Shown: positions 1 to 9,715, counted from the stretch's first letter. The stretch is 64,000 nt of DNA from Paenibacillus sp. FSL R10-2782 (GCF_038592985.1 NZ_CP151951.1:2223001-2287000), one strand, 5' to 3'. The notes: generated from the letters alone by a model not told the origin. A program made the numbers and translations.

Positions 1-1
1 A

Positions 2-1666
2 AGACCTGAGGATGAATCAGAGGCATCCTTGGCTGGGTCAGAGCAGACGGATTCAGCTTATGATGAGTCGCTGGATGACAACTTTATAGATGCCGCTGTG
101 AACACAGACACGGACGGTATGGCAACAATAGGTCATAATACACCGGACAGTGCAGACGGACGGGCCCAAGTGAATGCAACGGGGACGTCAGGCGAAGAGA
201 CTGAGGGCACAACTGCGGCCATTCCTACTCCACCGCCACCCAAGCCTTACAAGCTCCCTTCGTTCCGTTTGCTTGCCAAGCCACAAAACGTGGGCAAGGG
301 TCTTGGGCAAAAGGATTACATGCAAACGGCACGCAAGCTGGAGGCCACATTGGAAAGCTTTGGCGTACGGGCAAAGGTACTGGAGGTTGTCCGTGGACCT
401 GCGGTGACTCGTTATGAAATTCAGCCGGACATTGGTGTGAAGGTCAGCCGTATTGTGAGCCTGACGGATGACATTGCGCTTGCGCTGGCTGCGAAGGATA
501 TTCGTATGGAGGCTCCAATTCCAGGCAAATCGGCTATTGGTATTGAGGTTCCGAACAACGAGGTTTCTATTGTAACAATGCGTGAGGTTATGGAGACGAC
601 CGTTTTCCAGGAATCTGTATCCAATTTGTCCATCGCGTTCGGACGTGATATTGCAGGACAGACGATTGTTGGTAATTTGGCTAAAATGCCCCATTTACTT
701 GTGGCCGGAGCAACCGGTTCAGGCAAATCGGTGTGTATTAACGGTATTATCACGAGTATTTTGTACAAGGCGAAGCCGGATGAGGTTAAATTTCTCATGG
801 TCGATCCCAAAATGGTGGAATTGAACGTGTACAACGGTATTCCGCATTTGTTGGCACCGGTCGTTACCGATCCGAAGCGCGCTTCACTCGCTTTGAAAAA
901 AATTGTAGTGGAAATGGAAAAACGTTACGAATTATTTTCCAAATCAGGAACCCGTAACATAGAAGGCTATAATAATTTGATGAAAGACAATCCTGCTGCG
1001 TTCCTGCCTTATATCGTCGTTATTGTGGACGAGCTGGCGGATCTGATGATGGTAGCTGCGGGGGATGTGGAGGATGCGATTGCAAGATTGGCCCAAATGG
1101 CGCGTGCCGCAGGGATACATCTTATCATTGCAACGCAGAGACCGTCGGTTGACGTAATTACCGGAGTTATCAAAGCCAACATTCCTTCGCGTATTGCCTT
1201 TGGCGTGTCCTCGCAGGTAGATTCCCGTACAATACTGGACATGGGTGGGGCTGAGAAGCTGCTTGGGCGTGGGGATATGCTGTTCATGCCGATGGGTGCT
1301 TCCAAGCCGGTTCGCGTTCAAGGAGCGTTCATGAGCGATCAGGAAGTGGAGAACATCGTTAACTATGTGCGTGAGCAGGGCGAAGCACAATATGATGAAA
1401 CGCTGGTACCGGAGATAGAGGAAGTATCGGCTAATGCCGATGAAATGCTGGATGAGTTGTACGATCAGGCTGTCAACATCATTTTGGAGGCCAAGCAAGC
1501 ATCTGTATCTCTGCTTCAGCGCCGCATGAGAATCGGCTATACACGTGCGGCCCGGTTGATTGACTCTATGGAGGCTCGTGGTGTCATCGGTCCTTATGAG
1601 GGAAGTAAGCCCCGTGAGGTGCTTATTTCATTGGAACAATATCAGCAAAACAAAGTCAGTTCCTGA
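2..1666 (+). CDS. ftsK: DNA translocase FtsK/SpoIIIE, C-terminal part (5' truncated by window edge)
   Basis: Hexameric ATP-driven DNA pump that moves chromosomal DNA through the division or sporulation septum. The reading frame is open to base 2, so the N-terminal membrane part lies outside the window; the TTG at 29 is not a believable start. Visible parts in order: an acidic, low-complexity linker (first about 75 residues), the alpha/beta RecA-like motor with Walker [10 protein letters not shown] (about residue 235) and Walker [13 protein letters not shown] (about 338), and a C-terminal winged-helix gamma domain ([19 protein letters not shown]) that reads DNA orientation signals. It is upstream of the ymf genes, as spoIIIE is in B. 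subtilis. Whether it is the vegetative FtsK or the sporulation SpoIIIE cannot be told from the C-terminus alone. Confidence 0.95.
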   Translation, partial: RPEDESEASLAGSEQTDSAYDESLDDNFIDAAVNTDTDGMATIGHNTPDSADGRAQVNATGTSGEETEGTTAAIPTPPPPKPYKLPSFRLLAKPQNVGKGLGQKDYMQTARKLEATLESFGVRAKVLEVVRGPAVTRYEIQPDIGVKVSRIVSLTDDIALALAAKDIRMEAPIPGKSAIGIEVPNNEVSIVTMREVMETTVFQESVSNLSIAFGRDIAGQTIVGNLAKMPHLLVAGATGSGKSVCINGIITSILYKAKPDEVKFLMVDPKMVELNVYNGIPHLLAPVVTDPKRASLALKKIVVEMEKRYELFSKSGTRNIEGYNNLMKDNPAAFLPYIVVIVDELADLMMVAAGDVEDAIARLAQMARAAGIHLIIATQRPSVDVITGVIKANIPSRIAFGVSSQVDSRTILDMGGAEKLLGRGDMLFMPMGASKPVRVQGAFMSDQEVENIVNYVREQGEAQYDETLVPEIEEVSANADEMLDELYDQAVNIILEAKQASVSLLQRRMRIGYTRAARLIDSMEARGVIGPYEGSKPREVLISLEQYQQNKVSS

Positions 1667-1693
1667 CCATAGGCTTTACCGAAAATCGTATCC

Positions 1694-1768
1694 AAAATCG
1701 CTGTTTGTAAGTATGGTGGTTGTTTAAATCCGACAACACTAAGCGTACAGACAGCGATTTTTTTTGCT
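1694..1768 (+). terminator. Rho-independent terminator after ftsK
   Basis: A 16-bp inverted repeat (1694-1709 pairs with 1746-1761, one mismatch) closes a loop that holds a smaller GTTGT/ACAAC stem. It is followed by a run of eight T. It separates ftsK from sleB. Confidence 0.75.
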
Positions 1769-1892
1769 TTTTTTAAGGAATAGGAGTGGCCGAATGAAAG
1801 AAGATTAAAAGGGTGAATAGCTTTAAGCAGAGCTTGTCATAATAAACGTAGCCATCCTGTTAATCCAACAAAAGAAAGGTAGAGCGCAGCAT

Positions 1893-2738
1893 ATGAAAAA
1901 GACAATGGTCTGGATTTGCACGGGTATTCTCGCAGCCTCGGCTATCACGTACACAGGACTTATTGCGAACGTCTCTGCGCAGCATGCAGAGCCGCTGAGC
2001 ACACAGCAGGAAGTACAAGCAACACAGCCTTCCCAAGCGACATTTAGCACAGAGGCGGTTAATTACGGTTCCTACGGTCAGGATGTATATGAACTGCAAT
2101 CCCGTTTGAAGCTGTTGGGCTTTTTCGGGGCGGAAGTGGACAGTCATTTTGGCAGCAGTACATTGAAGGCTGTTAAGGGCTTTCAAAAAGAGTTTGGTAT
2201 CACCCCTGACGGAGTGGTTGGGGCAAAAACAAAGCTAAAGCTGGTGAATGCAACCCCTAATTGGAAACCGACGGAAACGCCTTTACATCGTAAAAATGAG
2301 GCTTCTGCTCAGGGGAAGACAGCGGATAATAATAAACCGGATCAAAAAGATGAAACAATGGGATCAGCTAATACGATGGGACTGTCTGACAACGATCTCA
2401 AAATTATGGCTAACGCAGTCTATGGTGAATCCCGTGGCGAGCCGTTTGAAGGACAGGTTGCTGTGGCGGCAGTTATTTTGAACCGGGTCAAATCCCCCAG
2501 CTTTCCAAACACACCGTCTGGAGTGATTTTTCAACCGGGGGCCTTTACAGCGGTAGCTGATGGTCAAATCTGGCTCACGCCAAATGAAACTGCAACAAAG
2601 GCAGTTCGCCAGGCACTGAACGGCTGGGACCCAAGCGGAGGCTGCCTCTATTATTTTAATCCAAAAACAGCCACCTCCAAATGGATTTGGAGCCGCCCGC
2701 AGGTAAAGACGATTGGCCAGCATATTTTCTGCATGTAA
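1893..2738 (+). CDS. sleB: SleB-type spore cortex-lytic enzyme
   Basis: Predicted lytic transglycosylase-type hydrolase of spore cortex peptidoglycan, acting during germination. The 281-residue protein starts with a signal peptide (hydrophobic stretch about residues 5-25, cleavage near VSA-Q), then has a PG_binding_1 domain (about 53-115, starting YGSYGQDVYELQSRL), a polar Asn/Lys/Gln-rich linker, and a C-terminal Hydrolase_2 domain (about 165-281, with ANAVYGESRGEP and AAVILNRV). This is the SleB architecture; CwlJ lacks the signal and binding domain. An AAAGAAAGG-type ribosome site precedes ATG 1893. There is no adjacent ypeB, the usual SleB partner, so the gene stands alone here between terminators. 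Confidence 0.9.
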   Translation: MKKTMVWICTGILAASAITYTGLIANVSAQHAEPLSTQQEVQATQPSQATFSTEAVNYGSYGQDVYELQSRLKLLGFFGAEVDSHFGSSTLKAVKGFQKEFGITPDGVVGAKTKLKLVNATPNWKPTETPLHRKNEASAQGKTADNNKPDQKDETMGSANTMGLSDNDLKIMANAVYGESRGEPFEGQVAVAAVILNRVKSPSFPNTPSGVIFQPGAFTAVADGQIWLTPNETATKAVRQALNGWDPSGGCLYYFNPKTATSKWIWSRPQVKTIGQHIFCM

Positions 2739-2744
2739 ACCACC

Positions 2745-2785
2745 GAAGCAGCCGGGAGCTTGTCTCCGGTTGCTTCTTGGCTTTT
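2745..2785 (+). terminator. Terminator after sleB
   Basis: GAAGCA-GCCGGGAG and CTCCGG-TTGCTTC arms form an imperfect hairpin just after the stop. The T tract is weak (CTTTTG). Confidence 0.55.
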
Positions 2786-2897
2786 GCATCGTTAGAATAA
2801 AGATTGGCACACTTTACCTCCTTACAGGAAAAAGATTTACAGCGGCTCATGCTAATCAAAGGCTAGACGAAATTGACGTAACAAAGGAGTTTTGGAC

Positions 2898-4178
2898 TTG
2901 AACAAAACAGGTTTCGAGCGTGGGACGCGCAGACAATTAAGGATTCATGTACTGCCAACCAAACGCTTCAAGACGTTTGCCATATCATTGTATGTAGGTA
3001 CTCCACTACGAGAGGAAACGGTAACCCGAGTCGGACTGACCCCATTCTTATTGCGAAGGGGTACAGAATCATATCCGCAGACTACACAATTCAGAGAACA
3101 ATTAGAGCAATTGTATGGCGCGGGCTTTGGATTTGATGTATATAAACGCGGAGATTATCAAATCGTACAATTTCGCATGGATACGATTAATGACAGCTTT
3201 GTCAACAGCTCGGACAGCTTGCTGGATCGTTCATTTGCTTTTCTCGGAGAGGTGTTGACAAAGCCTGCATTGGAGAATGGCGCATTTCACACCGGATACG
3301 TCCAGCAGGAACGGGAAAACGTACGTAAGAAGCTGGAATCTATAGTCAATGATAAAATCCGTTATGCTGGAGAGCGCTGCATGGAGGAAATGTGCAAAAA
3401 TGAGCCTTATCGTCTGCATCCCCTCGGTCAGCGGTCTGATCTGAATAGTATAGATGCGCAAGGCTTGTATAAAGCTTATGGAGAATGGCTAAATAACGCC
3501 AACATGGATTTGTATGTGGTTGGAGATACAACGCTGGAGGAAGTGGAGAAGTTCGTAGACCGCTATTTCCAATTGAACCGTTCTGAAGAAAAGGGATATG
3601 CTCATGAACAACCAAAAGCGGTGGAGCGTGATGTACAAACGGTGGTGGAGCGTCTTGATGTAAATCAGGGCAAGCTAAACATGGGACTGCGCACCCCGAT
3701 TACGTATGGTGACGATCGATACGCCTCCGCACTGATGTACAACGGTATTTTAGGCGGTTATCCTCACTCCAAGCTGTTCGTCAATGTGCGGGAGAAGGAA
3801 AGTTTGGCGTATTACGCCTCATCACGGTATGACGGGCACAAGGGCATAGGGACGATTCAATCCGGTATCGAAATACCCAACTATGAAAAAGCGGTTACCA
3901 TTATTCGCAAGCAACTGGAAGATACGCAAAATGGTGCGATTACCGAGCTGGAAATGACCCAGACACAGGCGATGATCCGCAATTTATTGAAGGAAATGCA
4001 GGATTCCGCTTTTGAAATGATCGCTTACGATTTTAACAGACAGCTTTCCGGCAAAGATCGGACGGTAGATGAGTTGCTGAGCCAGGTGGAAGCTGTCAAG
4101 GTGGAGGATGTTCAGGATGCCGCCCGGACGTTCCGACTGGACACCATTTATTTCTTGAGAGACCAGAAGGGGGAATAG
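2898..4178 (+). CDS. ymfF: M16-family peptidase-like protein YmfF (EF-P modification-associated)
   Basis: M16-like (insulinase fold) protein of 426 residues, the partner of YmfH. The N-terminal half lacks the zinc motif HxxEH, so this subunit is probably not catalytic, as in two-subunit M16 peptidases. Current family naming links YmfF/YmfH to the 5-aminopentanol modification of elongation factor P in Bacillus; that role is taken from the family and from the adjacent ymfI, not shown here. The start is TTG 2898, with AAAGGAG ending 8 nt upstream; an in-frame TTG at 2892 is too close to that site. The stop lies 3 bp before the GTG of ymfH, so translation is probably coupled. Confidence 0.85.
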   Translation: MNKTGFERGTRRQLRIHVLPTKRFKTFAISLYVGTPLREETVTRVGLTPFLLRRGTESYPQTTQFREQLEQLYGAGFGFDVYKRGDYQIVQFRMDTINDSFVNSSDSLLDRSFAFLGEVLTKPALENGAFHTGYVQQERENVRKKLESIVNDKIRYAGERCMEEMCKNEPYRLHPLGQRSDLNSIDAQGLYKAYGEWLNNANMDLYVVGDTTLEEVEKFVDRYFQLNRSEEKGYAHEQPKAVERDVQTVVERLDVNQGKLNMGLRTPITYGDDRYASALMYNGILGGYPHSKLFVNVREKESLAYYASSRYDGHKGIGTIQSGIEIPNYEKAVTIIRKQLEDTQNGAITELEMTQTQAMIRNLLKEMQDSAFEMIAYDFNRQLSGKDRTVDELLSQVEAVKVEDVQDAARTFRLDTIYFLRDQKGE

Positions 4179-4181
4179 CGG

Positions 4182-5462
4182 GTGGAGCACATACCTTATG
4201 AGCATTTGCAGGAAACGCTGTACTATGAAGTGATGGATAACGGATTACACGTTTATGTGTTGCCCAAACCGGGATTCCAGAAGACATACGCTACATTTGC
4301 GACCAAATACGGCTCAGTCGATAATCATTTTCGTGTGGAAGGTCAGCAGCCGGTTAAGGTGCCGGATGGCATCGCCCATTTTTTGGAGCATAAAATGTTT
4401 GAAGAGCCTCAAGGTGATATTTTTGCTACTTTTTCCTCCAATGGGGCATCGGCCAATGCATTTACGAGCTTTGATCAAACGGTATATTTATTTTCCGCAA
4501 CCGAGCATATTCAGGAGAATTTGACCACATTGGTCAATTTTGTACAACACCCTTACTTTACAGATGAAAATGTGGAGAAGGAAAAAGGCATTATCGGTCA
4601 GGAAATCAATATGTATGAGGATAATCCGGACTGGCGGAGTTACTTTGGCCTGATCGAAGCGCTATACAAGGTCCATCCGGTGCATATTGATATTGCGGGT
4701 ACCGTTCAATCCATCAGCACGATTACGAAAGAAACACTGTATAGCTGTTATGAGGCTTTTTACCACCCGAGCAATATGATTCTTTTTGTGGTAGGCGGAG
4801 TGGACCCGGCGGAAGTAATAGAACTGGTGCGTAACAATCAGGCGAAAAAGGATTACAAGCCGCAAGGAGAGATTGAGCGTATTTTTGACGAAGAGCCTGC
4901 TACTGTGGCAGAGAAGCGTCGTGAGGTAAAACTGGCGGTTTCTCTCCCTAAGCTGTTGTTCGGATTCAAAGAAGCCAAGGTAGGTCTCACGGGTGGGGAA
5001 CTGCTTCGTCATGATCTGGAAACCAAGTTGATGCTTGATCTTTTGTTTGGCTCCAGCACGCAGCTGTATCAAAAGCTCTACGATGAAGACCTCATTTCAG
5101 ATAGCTTCGGCCATGAGTACAACAGTACACCGCAGTATGCGTTCTCTGCTATCGGTGGAGATACAAAGGACCCGGATGGGCTGTTGGCGCGGATACGTAA
5201 AGAGGTGAGCTCCATTCAAAAACAGGGCTTCACGGCAGAACATTTTGAACGGGCACGTAAAAAGAAAATCGGCGGTTACCTGCGTATGCTTAATTCGCCC
5301 GAAAATATAGCGCATGAGTTTACGAGACACCGCTTCCGGGATAGCGATTTTTTCCAATTGCTTCCGGTCTATGAAAGTATTACACTTGAGGATGTTAACC
5401 GTCGTCTGAAGGATCATATTCAGTGGGATCAGATGGCCATATCGCTGGTGGTGAGTCCGTAA
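4182..5462 (+). CDS. ymfH: M16-family zinc peptidase YmfH (EF-P modification-associated)
   Basis: Insulinase/M16 metallopeptidase, 426 residues. The inverted zinc motif HFLEH sits near residue 67 (DGIAHFLEHKMFEEP), and the third-ligand Glu region (GIIGQEINMYEDNP) follows about 75 residues later, so this is the catalytic subunit next to the degenerate YmfF. Start GTG 4182 follows an AGAAGGGGGA ribosome site that lies within the end of ymfF. The stop TAA overlaps the ATG of ymfI in TAATG. The substrate is unknown; association with EF-P modification comes from the family and from the neighbour ymfI. Confidence 0.87.
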   Translation: MEHIPYEHLQETLYYEVMDNGLHVYVLPKPGFQKTYATFATKYGSVDNHFRVEGQQPVKVPDGIAHFLEHKMFEEPQGDIFATFSSNGASANAFTSFDQTVYLFSATEHIQENLTTLVNFVQHPYFTDENVEKEKGIIGQEINMYEDNPDWRSYFGLIEALYKVHPVHIDIAGTVQSISTITKETLYSCYEAFYHPSNMILFVVGGVDPAEVIELVRNNQAKKDYKPQGEIERIFDEEPATVAEKRREVKLAVSLPKLLFGFKEAKVGLTGGELLRHDLETKLMLDLLFGSSTQLYQKLYDEDLISDSFGHEYNSTPQYAFSAIGGDTKDPDGLLARIRKEVSSIQKQGFTAEHFERARKKKIGGYLRMLNSPENIAHEFTRHRFRDSDFFQLLPVYESITLEDVNRRLKDHIQWDQMAISLVVSP

Positions 5463-6250
5463 TGCCCAGGGAGAGGGAACCGATAACCACCAAGGATGGG
5501 GAATTAAAAGCCCTTGGCGATACGACTGTGCTGATCACAGGAGCAAGCGGCGGGATTGGAGCGGCTATTGCGGAGCGTTTTGCGGCTGTTGGGATGAATG
5601 TGGTCATTCACTACATGAAGTCCCATGAAAAAGCGAATGAAGTTGCCCGCCGTTGTATGGCTTATTCAGGCAAGGTGATGACCGTGTCAGCGGATCTGCG
5701 GAGCAAGGAGCAGATTGAACGCATGCGGGAGAAGCTGGAGAATCACGGAATGAAGCCAGATATTCTTGTGAATAACGCTGGATTATCTCATTATGGATTG
5801 CTGACAGATGTGTCGGAAGAGGAATGGGATGAAGTGATGGCCGTCAATGTGAAGGGAACCTTTTTGTGTACGCAGGTTTTTATGCCGCACATGATTTCCC
5901 AACGCTATGGCCGTATCGTGAATGTGTCTTCTGTATGGGGAATATGCGGCGCTTCGTGCGAGGTGCTGTATTCCACCACCAAAGGCGGGATCAACGCATT
6001 CACTAAAGCACTGGCTCAAGAAGTTGCACCTTCCGGCGTAACGGTAAATGCGGTAGCTCCGGGTGCAGTGGATACGTCTATGCTGGATCATCTGGACGAA
6101 GGGGAAATTTCCAGTCTCGAAGAAGAAATCCCTGCCGGTCGATTGGCTCGGCCTGATGAAATTTCATCACTGGTTTATTTTCTGGCGCTTCCTGAATCTG
6201 GTTATATTAACGGGCAGGTCATTAGTCCTAACGGAGGATGGGTGACTTGA
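5462..6250 (+). CDS. ymfI: EF-P 5-aminopentanone reductase YmfI (SDR family)
   Basis: Short-chain dehydrogenase/reductase that in B. subtilis reduces the 5-aminopentanone on the conserved Lys of elongation factor P to 5-aminopentanol. A 262-residue Rossmann protein: the NAD(P) motif TGASGGIGAAIAE is close to the N-terminus, NNAG follows at about residue 105, and the catalytic Ser (NVSS) and Tyr-Lys (YSTTKGG) are in order. Start chosen at ATG 5462, which overlaps the ymfH stop; a longer in-frame GTG at 5423 would overlap ymfH by 40 bp. Order ymfF-ymfH-ymfI is as in B. subtilis, which makes the specific assignment stronger than the SDR fold alone would. Confidence 0.87.
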   Translation: MPREREPITTKDGELKALGDTTVLITGASGGIGAAIAERFAAVGMNVVIHYMKSHEKANEVARRCMAYSGKVMTVSADLRSKEQIERMREKLENHGMKPDILVNNAGLSHYGLLTDVSEEEWDEVMAVNVKGTFLCTQVFMPHMISQRYGRIVNVSSVWGICGASCEVLYSTTKGGINAFTKALAQEVAPSGVTVNAVAPGAVDTSMLDHLDEGEISSLEEEIPAGRLARPDEISSLVYFLALPESGYINGQVISPNGGWVT

Positions 6251-6355
6251 CGACAAGTACAGTGTTTGGAGGAAATCACCAGTATAGAGTGCACCTGAGA
6301 AGAACATATTATAACTGTTGATTTTAAATCTGAATCATCTAAGGAGGATTTAAGT

Positions 6356-6610
6356 ATGTCAACAGTTGTTCAGAATTTCGATACCTGGAAGAAGTTCCTT
6401 GGTCAGCGTGTGGAACAGGCGGAGAAGCTGGGAATCAGCCAGGATACCATTTCAGAGCTTGCTTATGAAATCGGTGATTTTCTGGATGAGAAGGTCGATC
6501 CGGCCAACCACTCCAACCGCGCACTGAAAGAACTGTGGGGAGTTGCCGATGAGGACGAGCGTCACACTATCGCCCGGCTGATGGTCAAATTAGCCAAAAG
6601 CAACGCATAA
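6356..6610 (+). CDS. ymfJ: YmfJ, DUF3243 family protein
   Basis: Small cytoplasmic protein (84 residues) of the DUF3243 family, seen in Bacilli directly after ymfI. It is predicted to be all-helical with many charged residues (DTWKKFLGQRVEQAEKLG, IGDFLDEKVDP). No catalytic motif is visible and the function is unknown. A strong AAGGAGG site precedes ATG 6356. The 105-bp gap after ymfI and a hairpin downstream suggest it can be expressed on its own. Confidence 0.82.
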   Translation: MSTVVQNFDTWKKFLGQRVEQAEKLGISQDTISELAYEIGDFLDEKVDPANHSNRALKELWGVADEDERHTIARLMVKLAKSNA

Positions 6611-6624
6611 GCAGGAACCAACAT

Positions 6625-6650
6625 GAAAAGCTCCCTTTTGGGGGCTTTTC
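6625..6650 (+). terminator. Hairpin terminator after ymfJ
   Basis: GAAAAGCTCCC and GGGGGCTTTTC arms with a 4-nt TTTT loop. Only a short T run follows, so termination may be partial. Confidence 0.5.
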
Positions 6651-6849
6651 TGTAATGGTTACAGAGCTGTTCTTGTAATTCCTTTGTAATTTATATATCA
6701 TAAACGTGATTGAGGCTTATGCGATTGTGTTGAATACAGGAAGCCTTTAGGGTCTCAATAATTGGTTTTGTCGAATGGTGTTATTCTATGATACAATAAG
6801 GCTTTGATTTGGAAATGTTAACGGTTTTGAATGTGAATGAGGTGCTAAC

Positions 6850-7623
6850 GTGACGGAGGAATTGAAACAGTGGTACATGGAGTACAAGATACATAAAAAT
6901 CGTCCCGGATTGCTGGGAGACATTGCTTCCATGCTTGGTATTCTGGGGGTTAATATACTGACGATCAACGGTGTTGAAGGCGAAAGACGGGGGATGCTGC
7001 TGGAAACGGACGATGACGAGAAGATACGCATTCTGGGAGATACTTTAAAAAAGGCCAGCAATATTACAGTTACGGCGTTGCGCGCTCCGAGGCTGGTCGA
7101 TATATTGGCAGTAAGACACGGACGTTACATTGATCGGGATTCGGACGACCGCAAAACATTCCGCTTTACACGCGACGAGCTTGGGTTACTGGTCGATTTT
7201 TTGGGTGAAGTATTAAAGAGGGATGGAAATCAGGTGATTGGACTTCGCGGAATGCCTCGTGTGGGTAAAACCGAATCCATCATTGCCAGCAGCGTATGCG
7301 CCATGAAGCGCTGGACTTTTGTGTCTTCAACGCTCTTACGGCAGACGGTGCGGAGTCAGCTATCCGAAGAGGAAATGAACCCTAACAATGTATTTATTAT
7401 TGACGGCATTGTGAGTACAATTCGGTCAAATGAAAGACATTATCACCTGCTTCAGGAAATTATGAGCATGCCGAGTACGAAGGTTATTGAGCATCCTGAC
7501 GTTTTTGTGCGTGAATCGGGATACAGCTTCGACGATTTCAATTTCATTATTGAACTTCGCAATAATCCGGCTGAGGAAATTATTTATGATACCTTTACAG
7601 CCAGTTATACTGAAGATCTTTAA
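6850..7623 (+). CDS. ymfK: YmfK, DUF3388 family protein with ACT-like N-terminus and P-loop
   Basis: Conserved protein of unknown function (257 residues), in the same position in B. subtilis. Residues about 7-70 look like an ACT regulatory fold (IHKNRPGLLGDIASMLGILG). A Walker A-like loop follows at about 132-140 (GLRGMPRVGKTES) and a hydrophobic strand ending in Asp (NNVFIIDGIV) may be Walker B. This suggests ligand-gated nucleotide binding, but no activity is known to me. Start GTG 6850 has a weak GAGGTG site. The 240-bp gap before it contains no clear gene. Confidence 0.8.
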   Translation: MTEELKQWYMEYKIHKNRPGLLGDIASMLGILGVNILTINGVEGERRGMLLETDDDEKIRILGDTLKKASNITVTALRAPRLVDILAVRHGRYIDRDSDDRKTFRFTRDELGLLVDFLGEVLKRDGNQVIGLRGMPRVGKTESIIASSVCAMKRWTFVSSTLLRQTVRSQLSEEEMNPNNVFIIDGIVSTIRSNERHYHLLQEIMSMPSTKVIEHPDVFVRESGYSFDDFNFIIELRNNPAEEIIYDTFTASYTEDL

Positions 7624-7653
7624 ATAAGCGTAATTATACAAGGAGATGATGAC

Positions 7654-8769
7654 ATGTCAGAACTGGGTCAGCAATTAAAGGAGGCCCGGCTGCAAAAAGG
7701 ATTGAGCCTTGACGATGTTCAGGAAATGACGAAGATACGCAAACGTTATCTGGAAGCCATTGAGACGGGCGATTACAAAGTGCTGCCGGGAAGCTTTTAT
7801 GTCAGAGCTTTCATTAAAACGTACGCTGAAACAGTGGGTTTAAACCCCGACGAGATTCTGGAAGGACATAAAAGCAATGTACCTGAACCGGAGCCGGAAG
7901 CTGTCATGGAGCCTGTGACACAGAAACGCTCCAGCCGTCCCGCTACGATTGGAAACCTCAAGTGGTTGCCGACAGCTTTAATGTGGCTTTTTCTGGTTCT
8001 CATTGTTGGGGTTATTTATGCATATTGGGTGAGTAACAATCATACAGCTCCAAAAACAGCCGAGAATACAACGCCGATTACGACACCGATTACGTCCACT
8101 CCAAACAGCACCAAGGAGGGAACCACGACACCGCCGCAAAATACGACGACAACCCCTCCTCAGGGAAGTGCTCAGACGACAACGCCGAATAACGGTCAGA
8201 CGGCAGCTCCAAATGGTGGCGGCGGACAAACCACTCCTGATGTTGGGCAAACGGGGCAAACCCAACCATCGGGAGGTACAGGAACGGATACGACCACTCC
8301 TGACAGTAGCCAACAGCCCAATACCACTACTCCGCAACAAGGTGTAACCGTGGCTCAGGATGGCAAGCAAGGCAAAACGACGATTTTTAAAGTGTCCAGT
8401 GCAACCGGAGCTACAGTCAAAGTTGATATTAAGGCAACGGGAGAAAGCTGGCTTGAGGTATACAAGGGGCAAAACTCCCGTGGTGAAAAGCTGAGTTATG
8501 GCATGACCAAAAGTGGAGATGTCATGTCCTTTGATATAGGCCCGGAAGGCTTGTATATCAAATCAGGACGCTCTTCTGCCACGGATATTTCCGTAGCAGG
8601 TCAACCGATAACAGATAATAAATCGACGACTCGGGTTTTAATACAGCAAGGAGAAGCTTCATCGACCGGAACGAGTGCCGGGGTGAGTGGTACTACTACG
8701 GATTCGAATACAGGCAGTACGGGTTCAACACAGAGCGGTATAGATTCTTCGACTACTGGCGGTGAATAA
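7654..8769 (+). CDS. ymfM: YmfM/RodZ-like membrane protein with N-terminal HTH
   Basis: RodZ family: a cytoplasmic Xre/Cro-type helix-turn-helix (residues about 4-70), one membrane segment (about 104-126, WLPTALMWLFLVLIVGVIYAYW), an extracellular Thr/Pro/Gln/Gly-rich repeat-like linker (about 130-235), then a DUF4115-type beta domain (about 245-330) and a Ser/Thr/Gly tail. RodZ links MreB to the wall-elongation machinery, and a shape role is inferred from the family. It is longer than B. subtilis YmfM (about 290 residues), mostly through the low-complexity linker. ATG 7654 has AAGGAGATGATG upstream, 30 bp after ymfK, so the two are probably cotranscribed. It lies before pgsA, as in Bacillus. 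Confidence 0.85.
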   Translation: MSELGQQLKEARLQKGLSLDDVQEMTKIRKRYLEAIETGDYKVLPGSFYVRAFIKTYAETVGLNPDEILEGHKSNVPEPEPEAVMEPVTQKRSSRPATIGNLKWLPTALMWLFLVLIVGVIYAYWVSNNHTAPKTAENTTPITTPITSTPNSTKEGTTTPPQNTTTTPPQGSAQTTTPNNGQTAAPNGGGGQTTPDVGQTGQTQPSGGTGTDTTTPDSSQQPNTTTPQQGVTVAQDGKQGKTTIFKVSSATGATVKVDIKATGESWLEVYKGQNSRGEKLSYGMTKSGDVMSFDIGPEGLYIKSGRSSATDISVAGQPITDNKSTTRVLIQQGEASSTGTSAGVSGTTTDSNTGSTGSTQSGIDSSTTGGE

Positions 8770-8853
8770 ACCCTCTATTGCGCGGAGATACTAATGACTG
8801 TAATTCATGGAAAGCCAGTCATTTCATTTTCCGCAAAGTGAGGTGTATACATT

Positions 8854-9018
8854 ATGACCGTCAGCTGGATTGTGACAGGGCTTGGTATCATTGTCAGCCT
8901 GCTTGGTTATTATCTGACCCCAAGCGCATGGGGCTATGGCATACTGGGCTTTGGTCTTGCACACATTGTGCTGGGACTTCTGGATATGTTCCGGAATCCA
9001 TCCCGTAGCCATAGTTAG
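8854..9018 (+). CDS. Small two-helix membrane protein (54 aa)
   Basis: Not recognised as a named family. ATG 8854 has GTGAGGTG 9 nt upstream. The 54 residues hold two hydrophobic helices (about 5-22 and 27-43) separated by a TPSAWG turn, with a basic RNPSRSHS tail, giving a small helical hairpin in the membrane. It sits 84 bp after ymfM and directly before a terminator, so it is likely the last gene of the ymf operon. Confidence 0.6.
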   Translation: MTVSWIVTGLGIIVSLLGYYLTPSAWGYGILGFGLAHIVLGLLDMFRNPSRSHS

Positions 9019-9042
9019 AAAAGTTTACAGCTCGAATGAAAT

Positions 9043-9082
9043 AAAGGCGTTTTTGTCCTTAACTGGCAAGAGCGCCTTTTTA
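9043..9082 (+). terminator. Terminator of the ymf operon
   Basis: AAAGGCG (9043-9049) pairs with CGCCTTT (9073-9079), followed by T residues. It lies just after the small membrane protein gene. Confidence 0.6.
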
Positions 9083-9094
9083 GTGAGCGGATTA

Positions 9095-9124
9095 TTGGAT
9101 TTTTGTAATTGACTAGCCTATAAT
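9095..9124 (+). promoter_or_regulatory. Probable sigma-A promoter of yajQ
   Basis: TTGGAT (9095-9100), 18-bp spacer, perfect TATAAT (9119-9124), 39 bp before the yajQ start. Confidence 0.5.
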
Positions 9125-9162
9125 TAGTTATTGAACTTTGTTGTGGAAAGGAAAGTGAAACG

Positions 9163-9654
9163 ATGGCTTCAGAAAATTCATTTGATATCGTCTCCAAAAT
9201 GGATATGCAGGAATTGACCAATGCGGTTCATCAGACGGAGCGTGAAATTGAAACACGATTTGATTTTAAGGGGAGCAAAAGCAGCCTTAAGCTTGAAAAG
9301 GAAGCTCTTACAATTGCATCGGAGGACGAATACAAGCTCAACGCGGTAATTGATATTTTGCAATCTAAAATGGCCAAGCGCGGTTTATCTCTTAAAAACG
9401 TGGAGTACGGGAAGCTGGAGCCGGCGTCTATGGGTTCAGTGCGCCAGCGTCTTGCACTCAAGCAGGGGATTGATCAGGATAATGCCAAAAAAATTAACAT
9501 TCTTATCCGGGACTCCAAGCTGAAAGTGAAAAGTCAGATTCAAGGTGATCAGATCCGCGTGACCGGAAAAAACAAGGATGATTTACAAGCGGTCATTCAG
9601 TTATTGTGCAAAGCGGATCTACCATTGGAACTTCAATTTACGAATATGAAATAA
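9163..9654 (+). CDS. yajQ: YajQ family nucleotide-binding protein
   Basis: YajQ/DUF520 protein, full length at 163 residues. Two ferredoxin-like half-domains are visible, opening with the family signature SFDIVSKMDMQELTNAV and TRFDFKGSKS. Members bind nucleotides, and a Xanthomonas member binds cyclic di-GMP; whether this one does is not visible. ATG 9163 has GGAAAGGAAAG upstream. It is monocistronic between the ymf operon terminator and the pgsA promoter. Confidence 0.92.
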   Translation: MASENSFDIVSKMDMQELTNAVHQTEREIETRFDFKGSKSSLKLEKEALTIASEDEYKLNAVIDILQSKMAKRGLSLKNVEYGKLEPASMGSVRQRLALKQGIDQDNAKKINILIRDSKLKVKSQIQGDQIRVTGKNKDDLQAVIQLLCKADLPLELQFTNMK

Positions 9655-9715
9655 AGCCGTTTTCCCTTATGTAGATTGTAAGAAAAAATGATGCTTGATA
9701 CGCCGGCAGGTTATT

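Noticed and set aside
5423..5461. Longer N-terminus for ymfI from GTG 5423
   Set aside because: It overlaps ymfH by 40 bp, while ATG 5462 forms a normal TAATG junction and gives the usual SDR N-terminus.
8047..8340. Thr/Pro/Gln-rich stretch as a DNA tandem repeat
   Set aside because: It has no regular period at DNA level; it is the low-complexity extracellular linker of the RodZ-like protein.
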